From NCBI GenBank assembly GCA_963781345.1, contig CAWAFQ010000014.1:248001-312000 (forward strand): a DNA stretch of 64,000 nt. The letters are read 5' to 3'. A model generated the notes under the pieces. It did no database searches. It was not told the origin of the DNA and was given only the letters and a program-made list of their open reading frames with translations. A program made the translations under genes and the position numbers. Of this stretch, positions 25,341 through 33,175 are shown piece by piece. How positions within the stretch are numbered: position 1 is the stretch's first letter; each line of letters begins with the position of its first letter. The stretch is from JBBRHQ01 sp963781345. Lineage in GTDB: Bacteria > Actinomycetota > Thermoleophilia > Solirubrobacterales > 70-9.

Positions 25341-25403
25341 CTCGCGCAGCTCGAGGTCGCAGTCGAGGAGGACGACGTTGTCCCCGTTGATCCCGGCGAT
25401 CCC
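25341..25403 (-). repeat. Inverted partial copy of the MBL gene
   Basis: The reverse strand here encodes GIAGINGDNVVLLDCDLELRE and matches forward-strand 24880-24941 of the adjacent MBL gene (GIAGVNEDNVVLLDGDVEL) at roughly 85 percent of bases over 62 positions. It is a fragment of a paralogous gene in opposite orientation just past the intact gene's stop. Confidence 0.65.
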
Positions 25404-25506
25404 TTCCTCGCGGTCCTGGTGCAGGCAGGCCTTCGTTTTCCTGCGATGTCGCCCGCGCAATATCCCGCTCTGGCCTGCGAAGCGCCGGCCCCGAGGATTG
25501 TCTTCG

Positions 25507-25546
25507 CTGAACCAAATTGGCCGCCATGGCGACCAATTCGGTTCAG
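25507..25546. terminator. Large palindrome between convergent genes (probable bidirectional terminator)
   Basis: Arms CTGAACCAAATTGG and CCAATTCGGTTCAG (13 of 14 complementary) separated by 12 bases whose core CGCCATGGCG is itself palindromic. It lies between the MBL gene (forward) and the 3-hydroxyacyl-CoA dehydrogenase (reverse), covering the latter's stop codon. No T-run follows, so termination by hairpin alone is not proven. Confidence 0.55.
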
Positions 25547-27066
25547 TCAACTGAGAACCGGGGACGTCCCCATCGCGCGGCGGCGCGCCGAAGTTCGGGT
25601 GCCGCCCGGTAGCGCTCCTCGCCGAGCTCGGCGTGCAGCGCGTCGAGGACCGCGAGGACGCGGGCCGGCCCGATCGCCTCGGACCACTCGAAGGGCCCGC
25701 GCGGATAGTTGAAGCCGAGCCGCATCGCGGTGTCGATGTCGGCGGCAGAGGCGACGCCGCCGCCGAGGGCGAAGTGGGCCTCGTTGACCAGCTGGGCGAC
25801 GATCCGGCCGAGGACGAGTCCGGGGGCGTCGCCGACCCACTCGACGCGCTTGCCGAGCGAGGTGAAGAAGGACTCGGCCGAGGCGGCGGCCGGGTCGCTG
25901 GTCGCCTCGCCCCGGGTCAGCTCGACCAGGGTTGCCGCCTCGAGGTCGGGCAGGGCGAGGAAGCCGACGGCGTCGACGCCGGGTGCGAGCGCGGCGAGGC
26001 TGCCGCGCTCGAGCCGGACCGCCCGGCATCCCGGGATCTCGATCTCGTCCGCGGAGAGTTCAACCCCCTCCTCGGCGCCGGGCTCCGTCGCCGGCGGCGG
26101 CGGGTCGTCGGGGCGGTGGGGAGGGGAGGAGTAGTCGTAGTAGCCGCGGCCGGCCTTGCGGCCGAGGCGCCCGGAGGCGACCATCCGCGACTGAATCGGG
26201 CTCGGCTGCCAGCGCGGCTCGTGGAAGCTCTGCTCCCAGAACGAGGTGGCGACGGCGAGGTTGACGTCGACGCCGACAAGATCGGTGAGCTCGAAGGGGC
26301 CCATGCGGAAGCCGCCCCCGAGGCGGCAGATGCGGTCGATCGTCTCGTGGTCGGCTATCCGCGCCCCGAGCAGGCGCAGGCCCTCCAGCGAGAAGGGGCG
26401 GGCGCAGCGGTTGGCGATGAAGCCGATCGCATCGGCGGCACGCACCGGGGTTCGGCCCATCCGCGCGGCGACCTCGGCCGTCTCCTCGAGAGCCGCCTCG
26501 CTCGACTCCTCTCCGGCGACGACCTCGACCAGGCGCATCCGCACCGGCGGGTTGAAGAAGTGCATGCCGACGACGCGCTCCGGCAGCGGGACGCCGGCTG
26601 CGATCTCGGTAACCGAGAGCGAGGAGGTGTTGGTGGCGAGGATCGTCTCGGCACCGCAGATCTCCGCCAGCCGGCGGAAGAGATCCCGCTTCAGGTCGAT
26701 GTCCTCGGGGGCCGCCTCGATCACCAGGTCGCAGCCGCCGAGGCCCTCGAGATCCACGGCGATCTGCAGCCGGGCCGCGGCGGCCTCGCCCTCCTCCGGG
26801 CTCCATCGCCCCCTTGCGGCGCCCGCCTCGAGGGCCTCGCGCAACCGGCCCGGCGCCGAATCGAGGGCCTCGGCGACCGGGTCGTGCAGGTGGGTCTCGA
26901 ATCCCCCGAGACAGGCGACCTGGGCGATCCCCGCGCCCATCGTGCCCGCCCCCACGATCCCGATTCGCTCGACCGGTCCGCGCCGCCGGAGCCGCCCGGC
27001 CGAATCAGTCGAGTCCGAGCCAGTCGAGTGGACGATTCCCTTCGATATGTGGGGGTTTTCGTCCAC
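25543..27066 (-). CDS. 3-hydroxyacyl-CoA dehydrogenase (two C-terminal domains)
   Basis: 507 residues. After about 30 unaligned residues comes the NAD site GIVGAGTMGAGIAQ, then ATNTSSLSVTEIA and GMHFFNPPVRM with the catalytic His, and a first C-terminal domain with DAIGFIANR. A second, weaker copy of the C-domain (GDAPGLVLGRIVAQLVNEA) follows, the PaaH/FadB-like long form. It oxidises 3-hydroxyacyl-CoA in beta-oxidation or phenylacetate breakdown. The GTG 27066 start lies inside a perfect inverted repeat, and no other standard in-frame start exists before the NAD motif, so the true start is uncertain. Confidence 0.9.
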   Translation of the reverse strand: MDENPHISKGIVHSTGSDSTDSAGRLRRRGPVERIGIVGAGTMGAGIAQVACLGGFETHLHDPVAEALDSAPGRLREALEAGAARGRWSPEEGEAAAARLQIAVDLEGLGGCDLVIEAAPEDIDLKRDLFRRLAEICGAETILATNTSSLSVTEIAAGVPLPERVVGMHFFNPPVRMRLVEVVAGEESSEAALEETAEVAARMGRTPVRAADAIGFIANRCARPFSLEGLRLLGARIADHETIDRICRLGGGFRMGPFELTDLVGVDVNLAVATSFWEQSFHEPRWQPSPIQSRMVASGRLGRKAGRGYYDYSSPPHRPDDPPPPATEPGAEEGVELSADEIEIPGCRAVRLERGSLAALAPGVDAVGFLALPDLEAATLVELTRGEATSDPAAASAESFFTSLGKRVEWVGDAPGLVLGRIVAQLVNEAHFALGGGVASAADIDTAMRLGFNYPRGPFEWSEAIGPARVLAVLDALHAELGEERYRAAPELRRAAARWGRPRFSVD

Positions 27067-27071
27067 TCGAC
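27023..27071. promoter_or_regulatory. Perfect 13-base inverted repeat at the start of the hydroxyacyl-CoA dehydrogenase gene
   Basis: GTCGAGTGGACGA (27023-27035) and TCGTCCACTCGAC (27059-27071) with a 23-base spacer. The right arm contains the annotated GTG start. In the mRNA this would form a hairpin hiding the initiation region between the hydratase and dehydrogenase genes; as DNA it is a plausible dimer operator. Confidence 0.55.
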
Positions 27072-27094
27072 GGTCTGAAGCAGCGTTTCGGGGC

Positions 27095-27886
27095 TCAGTG
27101 ACCCCGGAACTCGGGTCGGCGCTTCTCGGTGAAGGCCTGCATTCCCTCGACCCGATCCTCGGTCGCCATCGCCAGCTCGTAGAGGCGGCGCTCCATCTCG
27201 AGGCCGGCTGGCAGAGAGGTCTCGTCGGCGGCGATCACCGCCTGCTTCGCCAGTCGCACCGCCAGGGGCGGGCGGCGGGCGACCGTCTGTGCCAGCTCCA
27301 TCGCCCCCTCGAGCCACTCCTTCTTCTTTGTCACCTTGTTGACGAGCCCCATTGATTCCGCTTCGAGCGCGTCGAAGCGGCGGCCGGTCAGAACCAGCTC
27401 CATCGCCCGCTGCTTGCCGAGCACCCGCGCCAGCCGCTGGGTGCCGCCGCCGCCGGGAATGATCCCGAGGGTGATCTCGGGCTGGCCGAACTCCGCGGTC
27501 TCCGAGGCGACGATCATGTCGCAGGCCAGCGCCAGCTCACAGCCCCCGCCCAGCGCCCAGCCCGAGACGGCGGCGATCATCGGCGTCTTCACCGCGGCCA
27601 GCCGCTTCCAGAAGCCGGCCGCCGGGTGGTAGAGCGCCTCGGGGAAGGTGCGCTCGCTCATCGCCTTGATGTCGGCGCCGGCGGCGAAGACCTCGTCGCT
27701 GCCGGCGATCACGACGCAGCGCACCTCGGGGTCGGGGTCGAGGCGCTCGAGATGACCGGCGAGCTCGTCCATGACCTCGGGGGAGAGCGCGTTTCGCGCC
27801 TCGGGCCGGTTCAGCCGCAGCAGCGCGACGTGGCCGTCGACGGAGGTCTCGACAAGGGCGGCGATCGCCCTACTCCTCCGCCTCAA
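27095..27886 (-). CDS. Enoyl-CoA hydratase
   Basis: 263 residues. Oxyanion-hole segments are AAGADIKAM (about residue 70) and SGWALGGGCELALACD (about 110); the general-base region QPEITLGIIPGGGGTQR is complete, with both catalytic Glu positions expected for a hydratase. TTG 27886 is the start in the frame; a GGCGGAGGAG site overlaps it, so initiation may be slightly downstream. Part of the reverse acyl-CoA operon between acyl-CoA dehydrogenase (45 bases upstream) and 3-hydroxyacyl-CoA dehydrogenase, giving three successive beta-oxidation steps. Confidence 0.92.
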   Translation of the reverse strand: MRRRSRAIAALVETSVDGHVALLRLNRPEARNALSPEVMDELAGHLERLDPDPEVRCVVIAGSDEVFAAGADIKAMSERTFPEALYHPAAGFWKRLAAVKTPMIAAVSGWALGGGCELALACDMIVASETAEFGQPEITLGIIPGGGGTQRLARVLGKQRAMELVLTGRRFDALEAESMGLVNKVTKKKEWLEGAMELAQTVARRPPLAVRLAKQAVIAADETSLPAGLEMERRLYELAMATEDRVEGMQAFTEKRRPEFRGH

Positions 27887-27931
27887 ACAACTGGAGTCGG
27901 CTCCGCTCGGCTCGCGTCAGACGAAATCGAG

Positions 27932-29110
27932 TCACTCGCCTCGCTCCGCCTCCATCGGCACCATCGCGTTGATACCCGTCGCCGCGCGGCCGATGATCAG
28001 CTTCTGGATCTGCGAGGTCCCCTCGTAGAGCGTCGTCACGCGCGCGTCGCGCAGGTAGCGCTCGACCGGGTAGTCGTCGACGTAGCCGGAGCCGCCGTGG
28101 ACCTGGATCGCCAGGTTGGCGCACTCGATCGCCGCCTCGGTCGCGTAGTACTTGGCGACCGAGGTCTCTGTGGTGTTGGGGACGCCGCGGTCCTTCATCT
28201 CCCCGGCGCGCCAGACGAGCATTCGCGAGGCGTCGCGCTTGACGATCATCTCGGCGATCATCTCCTGAACCAGCTGAAAGCGCGCCAGCGGGACCCCGAA
28301 CTGCCTGCGCTCGGTCGAGTATGCGACCGAGGCGTCGACGCAGCCGTCGCAGATGCCGACGCAGCCGGCGGCGACGCTGTAGCGACCGGCGTCGAGGGCG
28401 CTCATCGCGACCTTGAAGCCCTCGCCTACCTCACCCAGCAGCGCCTCCTCTCCCACCTCGACCTCGTCGAGGGAGAGCGAGGCGGTGTCGGAGGCGCGGA
28501 GGCCGAGCTTGCCGTGGATCTCCTGGCTGGAGAAGCCCTCGCTGCCGGTGGGCACGAGGAAGCAGGCGAGGCCACGGTGGCCGAGGCCGGGGTCGGTCTG
28601 GGCGAAGATCAACGCCATCTCGGAGACGCCGCCAAAGGAGATCCACATCTTCTGGCCGCTGATCGACCAGCCGGCGCCGGTTCGTGTCGCCCGGGTCCGC
28701 AGGCTGGCGGCATCTGATCCGGTGTCGGGCTCGGTCAGGGCGAAGCAGCCGAGCGCCTCGCCCGAGCAGATGCGCGGCAGCCACCGCTGCTTTTGCTCCT
28801 CGGTGCCCCAGCGCTCGATCGAGCCGCCGACGAGCGAGGTCTGCACCGAGACGACCGTGCGAGCGGAGGAGTCGGCGCGGCCGACCTGCTCGGCGATCAG
28901 CCCGTAGCCGATGTAGTCGAGTCCGCGGCCGCCGTAGGCCTCGGCGATCGGCGCCCCGAGGTAGCCGACCTCGCCGAGCTTGCGGGCGAGATCGCGGTCG
29001 AAGCGCTCGGCTCTGTCGTTCTCGCGCGCCCGCGGAAGGATCTCGCGATCGCAGAACTCGCGGGCGGACTCGTGGATCAGTCGCTGCTCGTCGCTCAGCT
29101 GGAAGTCCAT
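27932..29110 (-). CDS. Acyl-CoA dehydrogenase
   Basis: 392 residues, the normal length. Family signatures CFALTEPDTGSDAASL (flavin side), QVHGGSGYVDDYPVERYLRD and the C-terminal YEGTSQIQK whose Glu is the catalytic base in short- and medium-chain enzymes. FAD-dependent first step of beta-oxidation. The aminotransferase gene lies 12 bases upstream, so all four genes are probably one transcript; an amino-acid-derived (branched) acyl-CoA substrate is a reasonable inference. Confidence 0.95.
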   Translation of the reverse strand: MDFQLSDEQRLIHESAREFCDREILPRARENDRAERFDRDLARKLGEVGYLGAPIAEAYGGRGLDYIGYGLIAEQVGRADSSARTVVSVQTSLVGGSIERWGTEEQKQRWLPRICSGEALGCFALTEPDTGSDAASLRTRATRTGAGWSISGQKMWISFGGVSEMALIFAQTDPGLGHRGLACFLVPTGSEGFSSQEIHGKLGLRASDTASLSLDEVEVGEEALLGEVGEGFKVAMSALDAGRYSVAAGCVGICDGCVDASVAYSTERRQFGVPLARFQLVQEMIAEMIVKRDASRMLVWRAGEMKDRGVPNTTETSVAKYYATEAAIECANLAIQVHGGSGYVDDYPVERYLRDARVTTLYEGTSQIQKLIIGRAATGINAMVPMEAERGE

Positions 29111-29122
29111 CGGGCGCGGAGG

Positions 29123-29926
29123 CTATCCGAGCCCGCCGCCGACGCCCATCTCACGCTCGATCACGGCGGCGAAGGCTCTCTCGGCCTCCTCGGTGCGGGG
29201 GCCCGGAACCGCCGGGAAGGCGGCCCCGTCGAGCGAGTTGACCGGCTGCACCTCGCGCACGGTCGATGCGAGGAACGCCTCGGAGGCTCCCCGCAGGTCC
29301 TCGAGCGGCCAGTGCCCCTCCTCTACCTCGAGCGCCGCCATCACCCGGTTGCGTGTGATCGAGTCGAGCACGCCGGCTCCGACCCGGGTCGTGCGCAGGG
29401 CTCCGCCGGAGACCCAGAACAGAGTCGAGGTCGGCGCCTCGAGGATGTCGCCGCCTGGGGTGACGAGGACCGCCTCGTCGGCACCGGCCTCCTTCGCCAG
29501 CCGCGTCGCCTGCATGTTGGCCGCGTACGAGAGCGACTTGACTCCGTTGAGGATCACCGTCGGCGTGTAGGTGATCGAGGCGAGGGCGATGCTCTCGGCG
29601 TGCTCGGGTGCGGGCTCGGTGACGGCGATCCGCAGCCCCCCGCGGGTGATGATCAGCCGCAGCTGGCCCTCGCCCTCACCGAACTCCCCGAGCAGCTCCT
29701 CGATCTCGGTTTCCAGCGTGCGGCGGTCGAAGTCGAGGCGGAGTGACGTCGCCGAGCGCTCCAGCCGGTCGAGGTGCTCTGCGAGGGCAAACGGGGCCCC
29801 GGCGTAGAGCCGGATCACCTCGAATGCGCCGTCGCCGCGGTAGAGGCCGTCGTCCTTGAGCGGAACCGTCGCCTCGGCGGTTGGGCGGATCTCGCCGTTG
29901 ATGCTGGAGAGCTCGAGTGCGGGCAT
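29123..29926 (-). CDS. Class IV PLP-dependent aminotransferase (BCAT / aminodeoxychorismate lyase type)
   Basis: 267 residues. Catalytic lysine in GVKSLSYAANM (about residue 128), cofactor-site glutamate in ILEAPTSTLFWV (about 164), and the usual N-terminal GLYRGDGAFEVIRL. Sequence alone does not separate branched-chain aminotransferase, D-amino-acid aminotransferase and PabC lyase. The acyl-CoA dehydrogenase/hydratase neighbours favour a role in amino-acid catabolism; the short length favours PabC/DAAT. Confidence 0.85.
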   Translation of the reverse strand: MPALELSSINGEIRPTAEATVPLKDDGLYRGDGAFEVIRLYAGAPFALAEHLDRLERSATSLRLDFDRRTLETEIEELLGEFGEGEGQLRLIITRGGLRIAVTEPAPEHAESIALASITYTPTVILNGVKSLSYAANMQATRLAKEAGADEAVLVTPGGDILEAPTSTLFWVSGGALRTTRVGAGVLDSITRNRVMAALEVEEGHWPLEDLRGASEAFLASTVREVQPVNSLDGAAFPAVPGPRTEEAERAFAAVIEREMGVGGGLG

Positions 29927-29979
29927 CGCCGGGCGAGGCTAACCGATCGACGCCGATCCCACGCCCTATCCTGGCGCCC

Positions 29980-30273
29980 GTGGGGTTCATCCTGGCGACG
30001 CTGGCGATCCTCGCATTCCTGATCGGCGTGCTGCTTCTGGTTGGGCATTTCTACCCGGGCAGCGGGGCCGATCTCGTCGACTGGAAGCCGACGCGCTCCC
30101 CCGAGGTCGAGGCGGAGCTCGAGGTCGACGATGTCGCCCAGATGATCGATGCCCAGAACGAGATGCGCCGCCGCCGGGGAGCGCCGGAGCTGACCGAGCG
30201 CGAGCTGAGGCGCAAGGTCGCCGAGGACGAGCTCAACCGCCTCCGTGGTCGCGGCCCCTTCGGGGGAGCCTGA
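29980..30273 (+). CDS. Small single-helix membrane protein
   Basis: 97 residues from GTG 29980: a 25-residue N-terminal transmembrane helix, then a charged, helix-prone cytoplasmic or external tail (DVAQMIDAQNEMRRRRG, ERELRRKVAEDELNRLRG). Divergent from the aminotransferase gene, and three bases before the next forward gene, so likely co-expressed with it. Function unknown. Confidence 0.7.
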   Translation: MGFILATLAILAFLIGVLLLVGHFYPGSGADLVDWKPTRSPEVEAELEVDDVAQMIDAQNEMRRRRGAPELTERELRRKVAEDELNRLRGRGPFGGA

Positions 30274-30276
30274 GCG

Positions 30277-30768
30277 ATGGCGCGGGCGCTGATCGTCGGC
30301 TGCGGCTGCCGCGGCCGCGAGCTTGGGGCCGGCCTGCTGGCCGAGGGCTGGGCGGTGCGCGGCACCTCGCGCTCCGAGGTGGGCCTGGCGGCGATCGCGG
30401 AGGCCGGGATCGAGCCGGCGCCGGCGGACCCGGACTCGCCGGGGTCGGTTCTCGACCTGGTCGGCGACGTCACCGTCGTCCACTGGCTGCTCGGCTCGGC
30501 GGTGGGGGACCGTGAATTGATCTCGGGCATCCACGGCGCGCGGTTGGAGCGGCTGCTCGAGAGGTTCGTCGATACTCCCGTGCGGGGCTTCGCCTACGAG
30601 GCAGCGGGATCGGTCCCGGCGAGTGACCTCGATACCGGGGCGGGGATCGTCCGTGCGGCGGCGCGGACGTGGCACATCCCGGTCGAGATCGTCGACGCCG
30701 ACCCCTCCGAGCCCGACGCGTGGACCGGGGCGATGCTTGCGGCGACCTCGCGCCTGATAGGGCCATGA
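30277..30768 (+). CDS. NAD(P)-binding Rossmann-fold protein
   Basis: 163 residues starting MARALIVGCGCRGRELGAGL, a classic glycine-rich dinucleotide turn, followed by TSRSEVGLAAI, the second-strand region. The catalytic YxxxK of SDRs is absent and the protein is shorter than an epimerase, so it may be a binding or regulatory Rossmann protein. Follows the small membrane gene by three bases. Confidence 0.75.
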   Translation: MARALIVGCGCRGRELGAGLLAEGWAVRGTSRSEVGLAAIAEAGIEPAPADPDSPGSVLDLVGDVTVVHWLLGSAVGDRELISGIHGARLERLLERFVDTPVRGFAYEAAGSVPASDLDTGAGIVRAAARTWHIPVEIVDADPSEPDAWTGAMLAATSRLIGP

Positions 30769-30817
30769 GCGCGGCGGCGGCGGCCGCTGCCGACCATCTC
30801 CCGGGGGCCTGAGCGGC

Positions 30818-31324
30818 CTACGGCAGGCGCTCGAGGAGGTCGCCGAGGATGCGCGCGGTGGCGCCCCAGATCAGGTGCTCCTCGACGGTGAAGGTGGGGG
30901 TTCGGATCGGGACGCCCCGCCGGACCAGGCGGCGCATCCCGTAGCCGCGGCGCAGGCGCTCGAGGGAGAAGGTGAGGACCGTCTCCACCTCCTCGGGGCT
31001 GGGCACGAGATCGAGGTCGCGCGGATGGCCGACGAGGCCGACGAAGGGGTGGACCTTGTAGGAGGTGACGAAGGTCCCGATCGGCGGCAGTGCGCCGATC
31101 ACCTCTACCGCCGAGGGCGCCAGCCCGATCTCCTCCTCGGCCTCGCGCAGAGCGGTTTGCAGCAGCTCCTCGCCGGGATGGTCCTGACGGCCACCGGGGA
31201 ATGAGATCTCGCCGGCGTGGCGGCGCAGATCGGCGCGGCGCTCGGTGAATATCAGCCCGGGATCGGCGGGCCAGCCGTAGAGGGGGAGGAGGACCGCCGC
31301 GTCGGTGGCGCCGTGCGCGTCCAT
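30818..31324 (-). CDS. NUDIX hydrolase, CoA pyrophosphatase-like
   Basis: 168 residues from ATG 31324. The sequence LRRHAGEISFPGGRQD followed by ALREAEEEIGL is the CoA-pyrophosphatase (NudL/UPF0035) form of the NUDIX box. Expected to cleave CoA or its derivatives to phosphopantetheine and 3',5'-ADP. Similarity seems to continue upstream of the ATG (SEDLRSALLTPEEASA), so the true start may overlap the end of the SDR gene near 31375 at a non-standard codon. Confidence 0.87.
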   Translation of the reverse strand: MDAHGATDAAVLLPLYGWPADPGLIFTERRADLRRHAGEISFPGGRQDHPGEELLQTALREAEEEIGLAPSAVEVIGALPPIGTFVTSYKVHPFVGLVGHPRDLDLVPSPEEVETVLTFSLERLRRGYGMRRLVRRGVPIRTPTFTVEEHLIWGATARILGDLLERLP

Positions 31325-31371
31325 CGCCGATGCCTCCTCCGGGGTCAGCAGCGCGCTGCGCAGATCCTCGC

Positions 31372-32172
31372 TCAGATGATCACCTGCACGGTGCCGCCGT
31401 CGACGCTCCAGGCGGCGCCGGCGACGTAGGAGGCGCGCTCGGAGCAGAGGAAGACGATCGCCGAGGCGATCTCTCCGACCGCGGCGAGGCGGCCGATCGG
31501 GCGCTTCGACCCGGCCTCGGCGAGCGCGGCCTCGCGGCTGGATGCGCCCGACATCGCATGCGACTGGTCGAGCAGGCCGCCGGGCTCCATCCACATCTCC
31601 GAGGCGACCGGGCCCGGGCAGACGGCGTTGACCAGGACGCCGCGGGCCGCGTAGCGGTCGGCGAACAGGCGTGAGAGCGAGAGCTCGGCGGCCTTCGCCA
31701 CCGAGTACTCGGGCATCGCCGCCGACGGGCGCTTGCCCGCGGTCGAGCAGACATTGACGATCCGTCCCCAGCCGCGCTCGCACATTTCCGGGACCACGGC
31801 GCGCATCGCCCGCAGGGGCGCCATCACGTTGATCTCATACTGGGCTCGCCAGTCCTCATCGGGGACGTCGTGGAGGTGGCGCCACTTCGCCGCGCCGGCG
31901 TTGTTGACGAGGACGTCGACGCCACCGAAGCTCTCCTTCGCCGCCGCCAGCATTCGCTCGCCGGCATCGGCTGCGGTGATGTCGAGGACGAGGGCCTGCG
32001 CGCGGCCACCGCCCCCGGCCGCCTCCGCCGCCGCCGCGGTGAGGGCCTCCTCGCCGCGGGCGACGAGGAGCACGTCGGCGCCCTCTTCGCAGAGCTGGCG
32101 CGCCGTTTCCCGTCCGATTCCCCGGCTCGCCCCGGTGACGACGCAGCTGCGACCCGCGAGCCCGAGGTCCAT
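31372..32172 (-). CDS. Short-chain dehydrogenase/reductase
   Basis: 266 residues with every classical SDR element: TGASRGIG (about residue 13), NNAG (about 90), the catalytic Ser in NVCSTAG, YSVAK (about 156) and PGPVASEM after it. NAD(P)-dependent oxidoreductase of unknown substrate, resembling 3-oxoacyl-ACP reductase-like members. Its ATG directly follows the OsmC gene's TAG. Confidence 0.92.
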   Translation of the reverse strand: MDLGLAGRSCVVTGASRGIGRETARQLCEEGADVLLVARGEEALTAAAAEAAGGGGRAQALVLDITAADAGERMLAAAKESFGGVDVLVNNAGAAKWRHLHDVPDEDWRAQYEINVMAPLRAMRAVVPEMCERGWGRIVNVCSTAGKRPSAAMPEYSVAKAAELSLSRLFADRYAARGVLVNAVCPGPVASEMWMEPGGLLDQSHAMSGASSREAALAEAGSKRPIGRLAAVGEIASAIVFLCSERASYVAGAAWSVDGGTVQVII

Positions 32173-32574
32173 CTAGACCGGTTCGATCTCTTCGCGGACC
32201 TCGATCTGGCTGCCGCCGGAGAGCGCGCGGTGGACCGGGCACTTCGTCGCGATCACCCGGATCCGCTCGCGCTGCTCCTCGGTGAGCTCCTCCGGCAGCC
32301 GTAGGGTGATGGTGAACCGATCGGGCACCGGCCCGGTGTAGTCCATCTCGACCTCGACCTCGATGCCCCCCAGCGGCCACCCCTTGCGCCCCGCGTACAT
32401 CTCGATCGTCACAGCGGTGCAGGCTGCGAGCGACGCGGCGAGCAGGCGGGTTGGCGCCGGCCCGGCGTCGTTGCCACCGAGTTCGACGGGCTCGTCGGCG
32501 ACGATCGTGTGCCCGCCCTCGATCTCGACGTCCTGGGTGTAGCCTTCGCGCCGGCGAGCGACGACCCTGACCAC
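32173..32574 (-). CDS. OsmC/Ohr family protein
   Basis: 133 residues. The two redox cysteines are in AACTAVTIEMY (about residue 52) and TKCPVHRAL (about 110), the expected pair of thiol peroxidases that remove organic hydroperoxides. Closer to the YhfA-like OsmC branch than to Ohr by its short N-terminus. GTG start three bases after the PduO stop. Confidence 0.9.
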   Translation of the reverse strand: MVRVVARRREGYTQDVEIEGGHTIVADEPVELGGNDAGPAPTRLLAASLAACTAVTIEMYAGRKGWPLGGIEVEVEMDYTGPVPDRFTITLRLPEELTEEQRERIRVIATKCPVHRALSGGSQIEVREEIEPV

Positions 32575-32577
32575 GGC

Positions 32578-33144
32578 TCAGTCCCCGCCGCGACCGCGGA
32601 ACAGCGCCGGGTCGTCGATGTCGGTGGCGCGCGCCATCGCGAAGGCGAGGTCAGAGGCGCGGTTGACGAAGTGGATGACCACCTCGCTGGAGAGCTCTCC
32701 GGACTCCGAGAGGACGGTGATCCGGCGCTCGGCGCGGCGGATCGCCGTGCGGGCGACGTCGAGCGCGGCGGAGAGCGGGGTGCCCCCCGGGATCACGAAC
32801 TGGGGCGGGAGATCGACCTGTGACATGTACTTGTCGATCAGCGCTTCGAGCTCGACGACCATCCCGTCCGTGACCCGGCTGACGCCGTCTTCGAGCCGCC
32901 CGGCGGCCTCCGGCGCCGTCGCCAGCTCGGCACCGGCGACGAACATCGCGTTCTGCAGACCGAGGATGTCGGCGGCGAGGTCTTCCTCGCCGGTCCCGCA
33001 CATCGCCCGCGCGACGCCGAGCGCCGAGGTCGCCTCGTCGAGCGAGCCGTAGGCCTCGGTGCGCTGGTTGGACTTGAGGACACGCCCGCCGTACCAGAGC
33101 GAGGTCGTCCCGTCGTCGCCCTTGCGCGTGTAGATCCTCACCAC
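32578..33144 (-). CDS. pduO: ATP:cob(I)alamin adenosyltransferase (PduO type)
   Basis: 188 residues. TRKGDDGTTSL at the N-terminus binds ATP, and the C-terminal RRAERR and VNRASDLAF segments with SAALDVARTAIRR are family signatures (conserved Arg and Glu present). Makes adenosylcobalamin from cob(I)alamin and ATP. No B12-dependent enzyme or cobalamin riboswitch is visible nearby. Confidence 0.94.
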   Translation of the reverse strand: MVRIYTRKGDDGTTSLWYGGRVLKSNQRTEAYGSLDEATSALGVARAMCGTGEEDLAADILGLQNAMFVAGAELATAPEAAGRLEDGVSRVTDGMVVELEALIDKYMSQVDLPPQFVIPGGTPLSAALDVARTAIRRAERRITVLSESGELSSEVVIHFVNRASDLAFAMARATDIDDPALFRGRGGD

Positions 33145-33175
33145 GGATTCATCCTATTCGCGCTCACCTTCCGGG

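Noticed and set aside
25633..27355. Long forward-strand frames (481 and 369 residues) across the acyl-CoA genes
   Set aside because: Antisense shadows of the well-supported reverse-strand dehydrogenase; no motifs.
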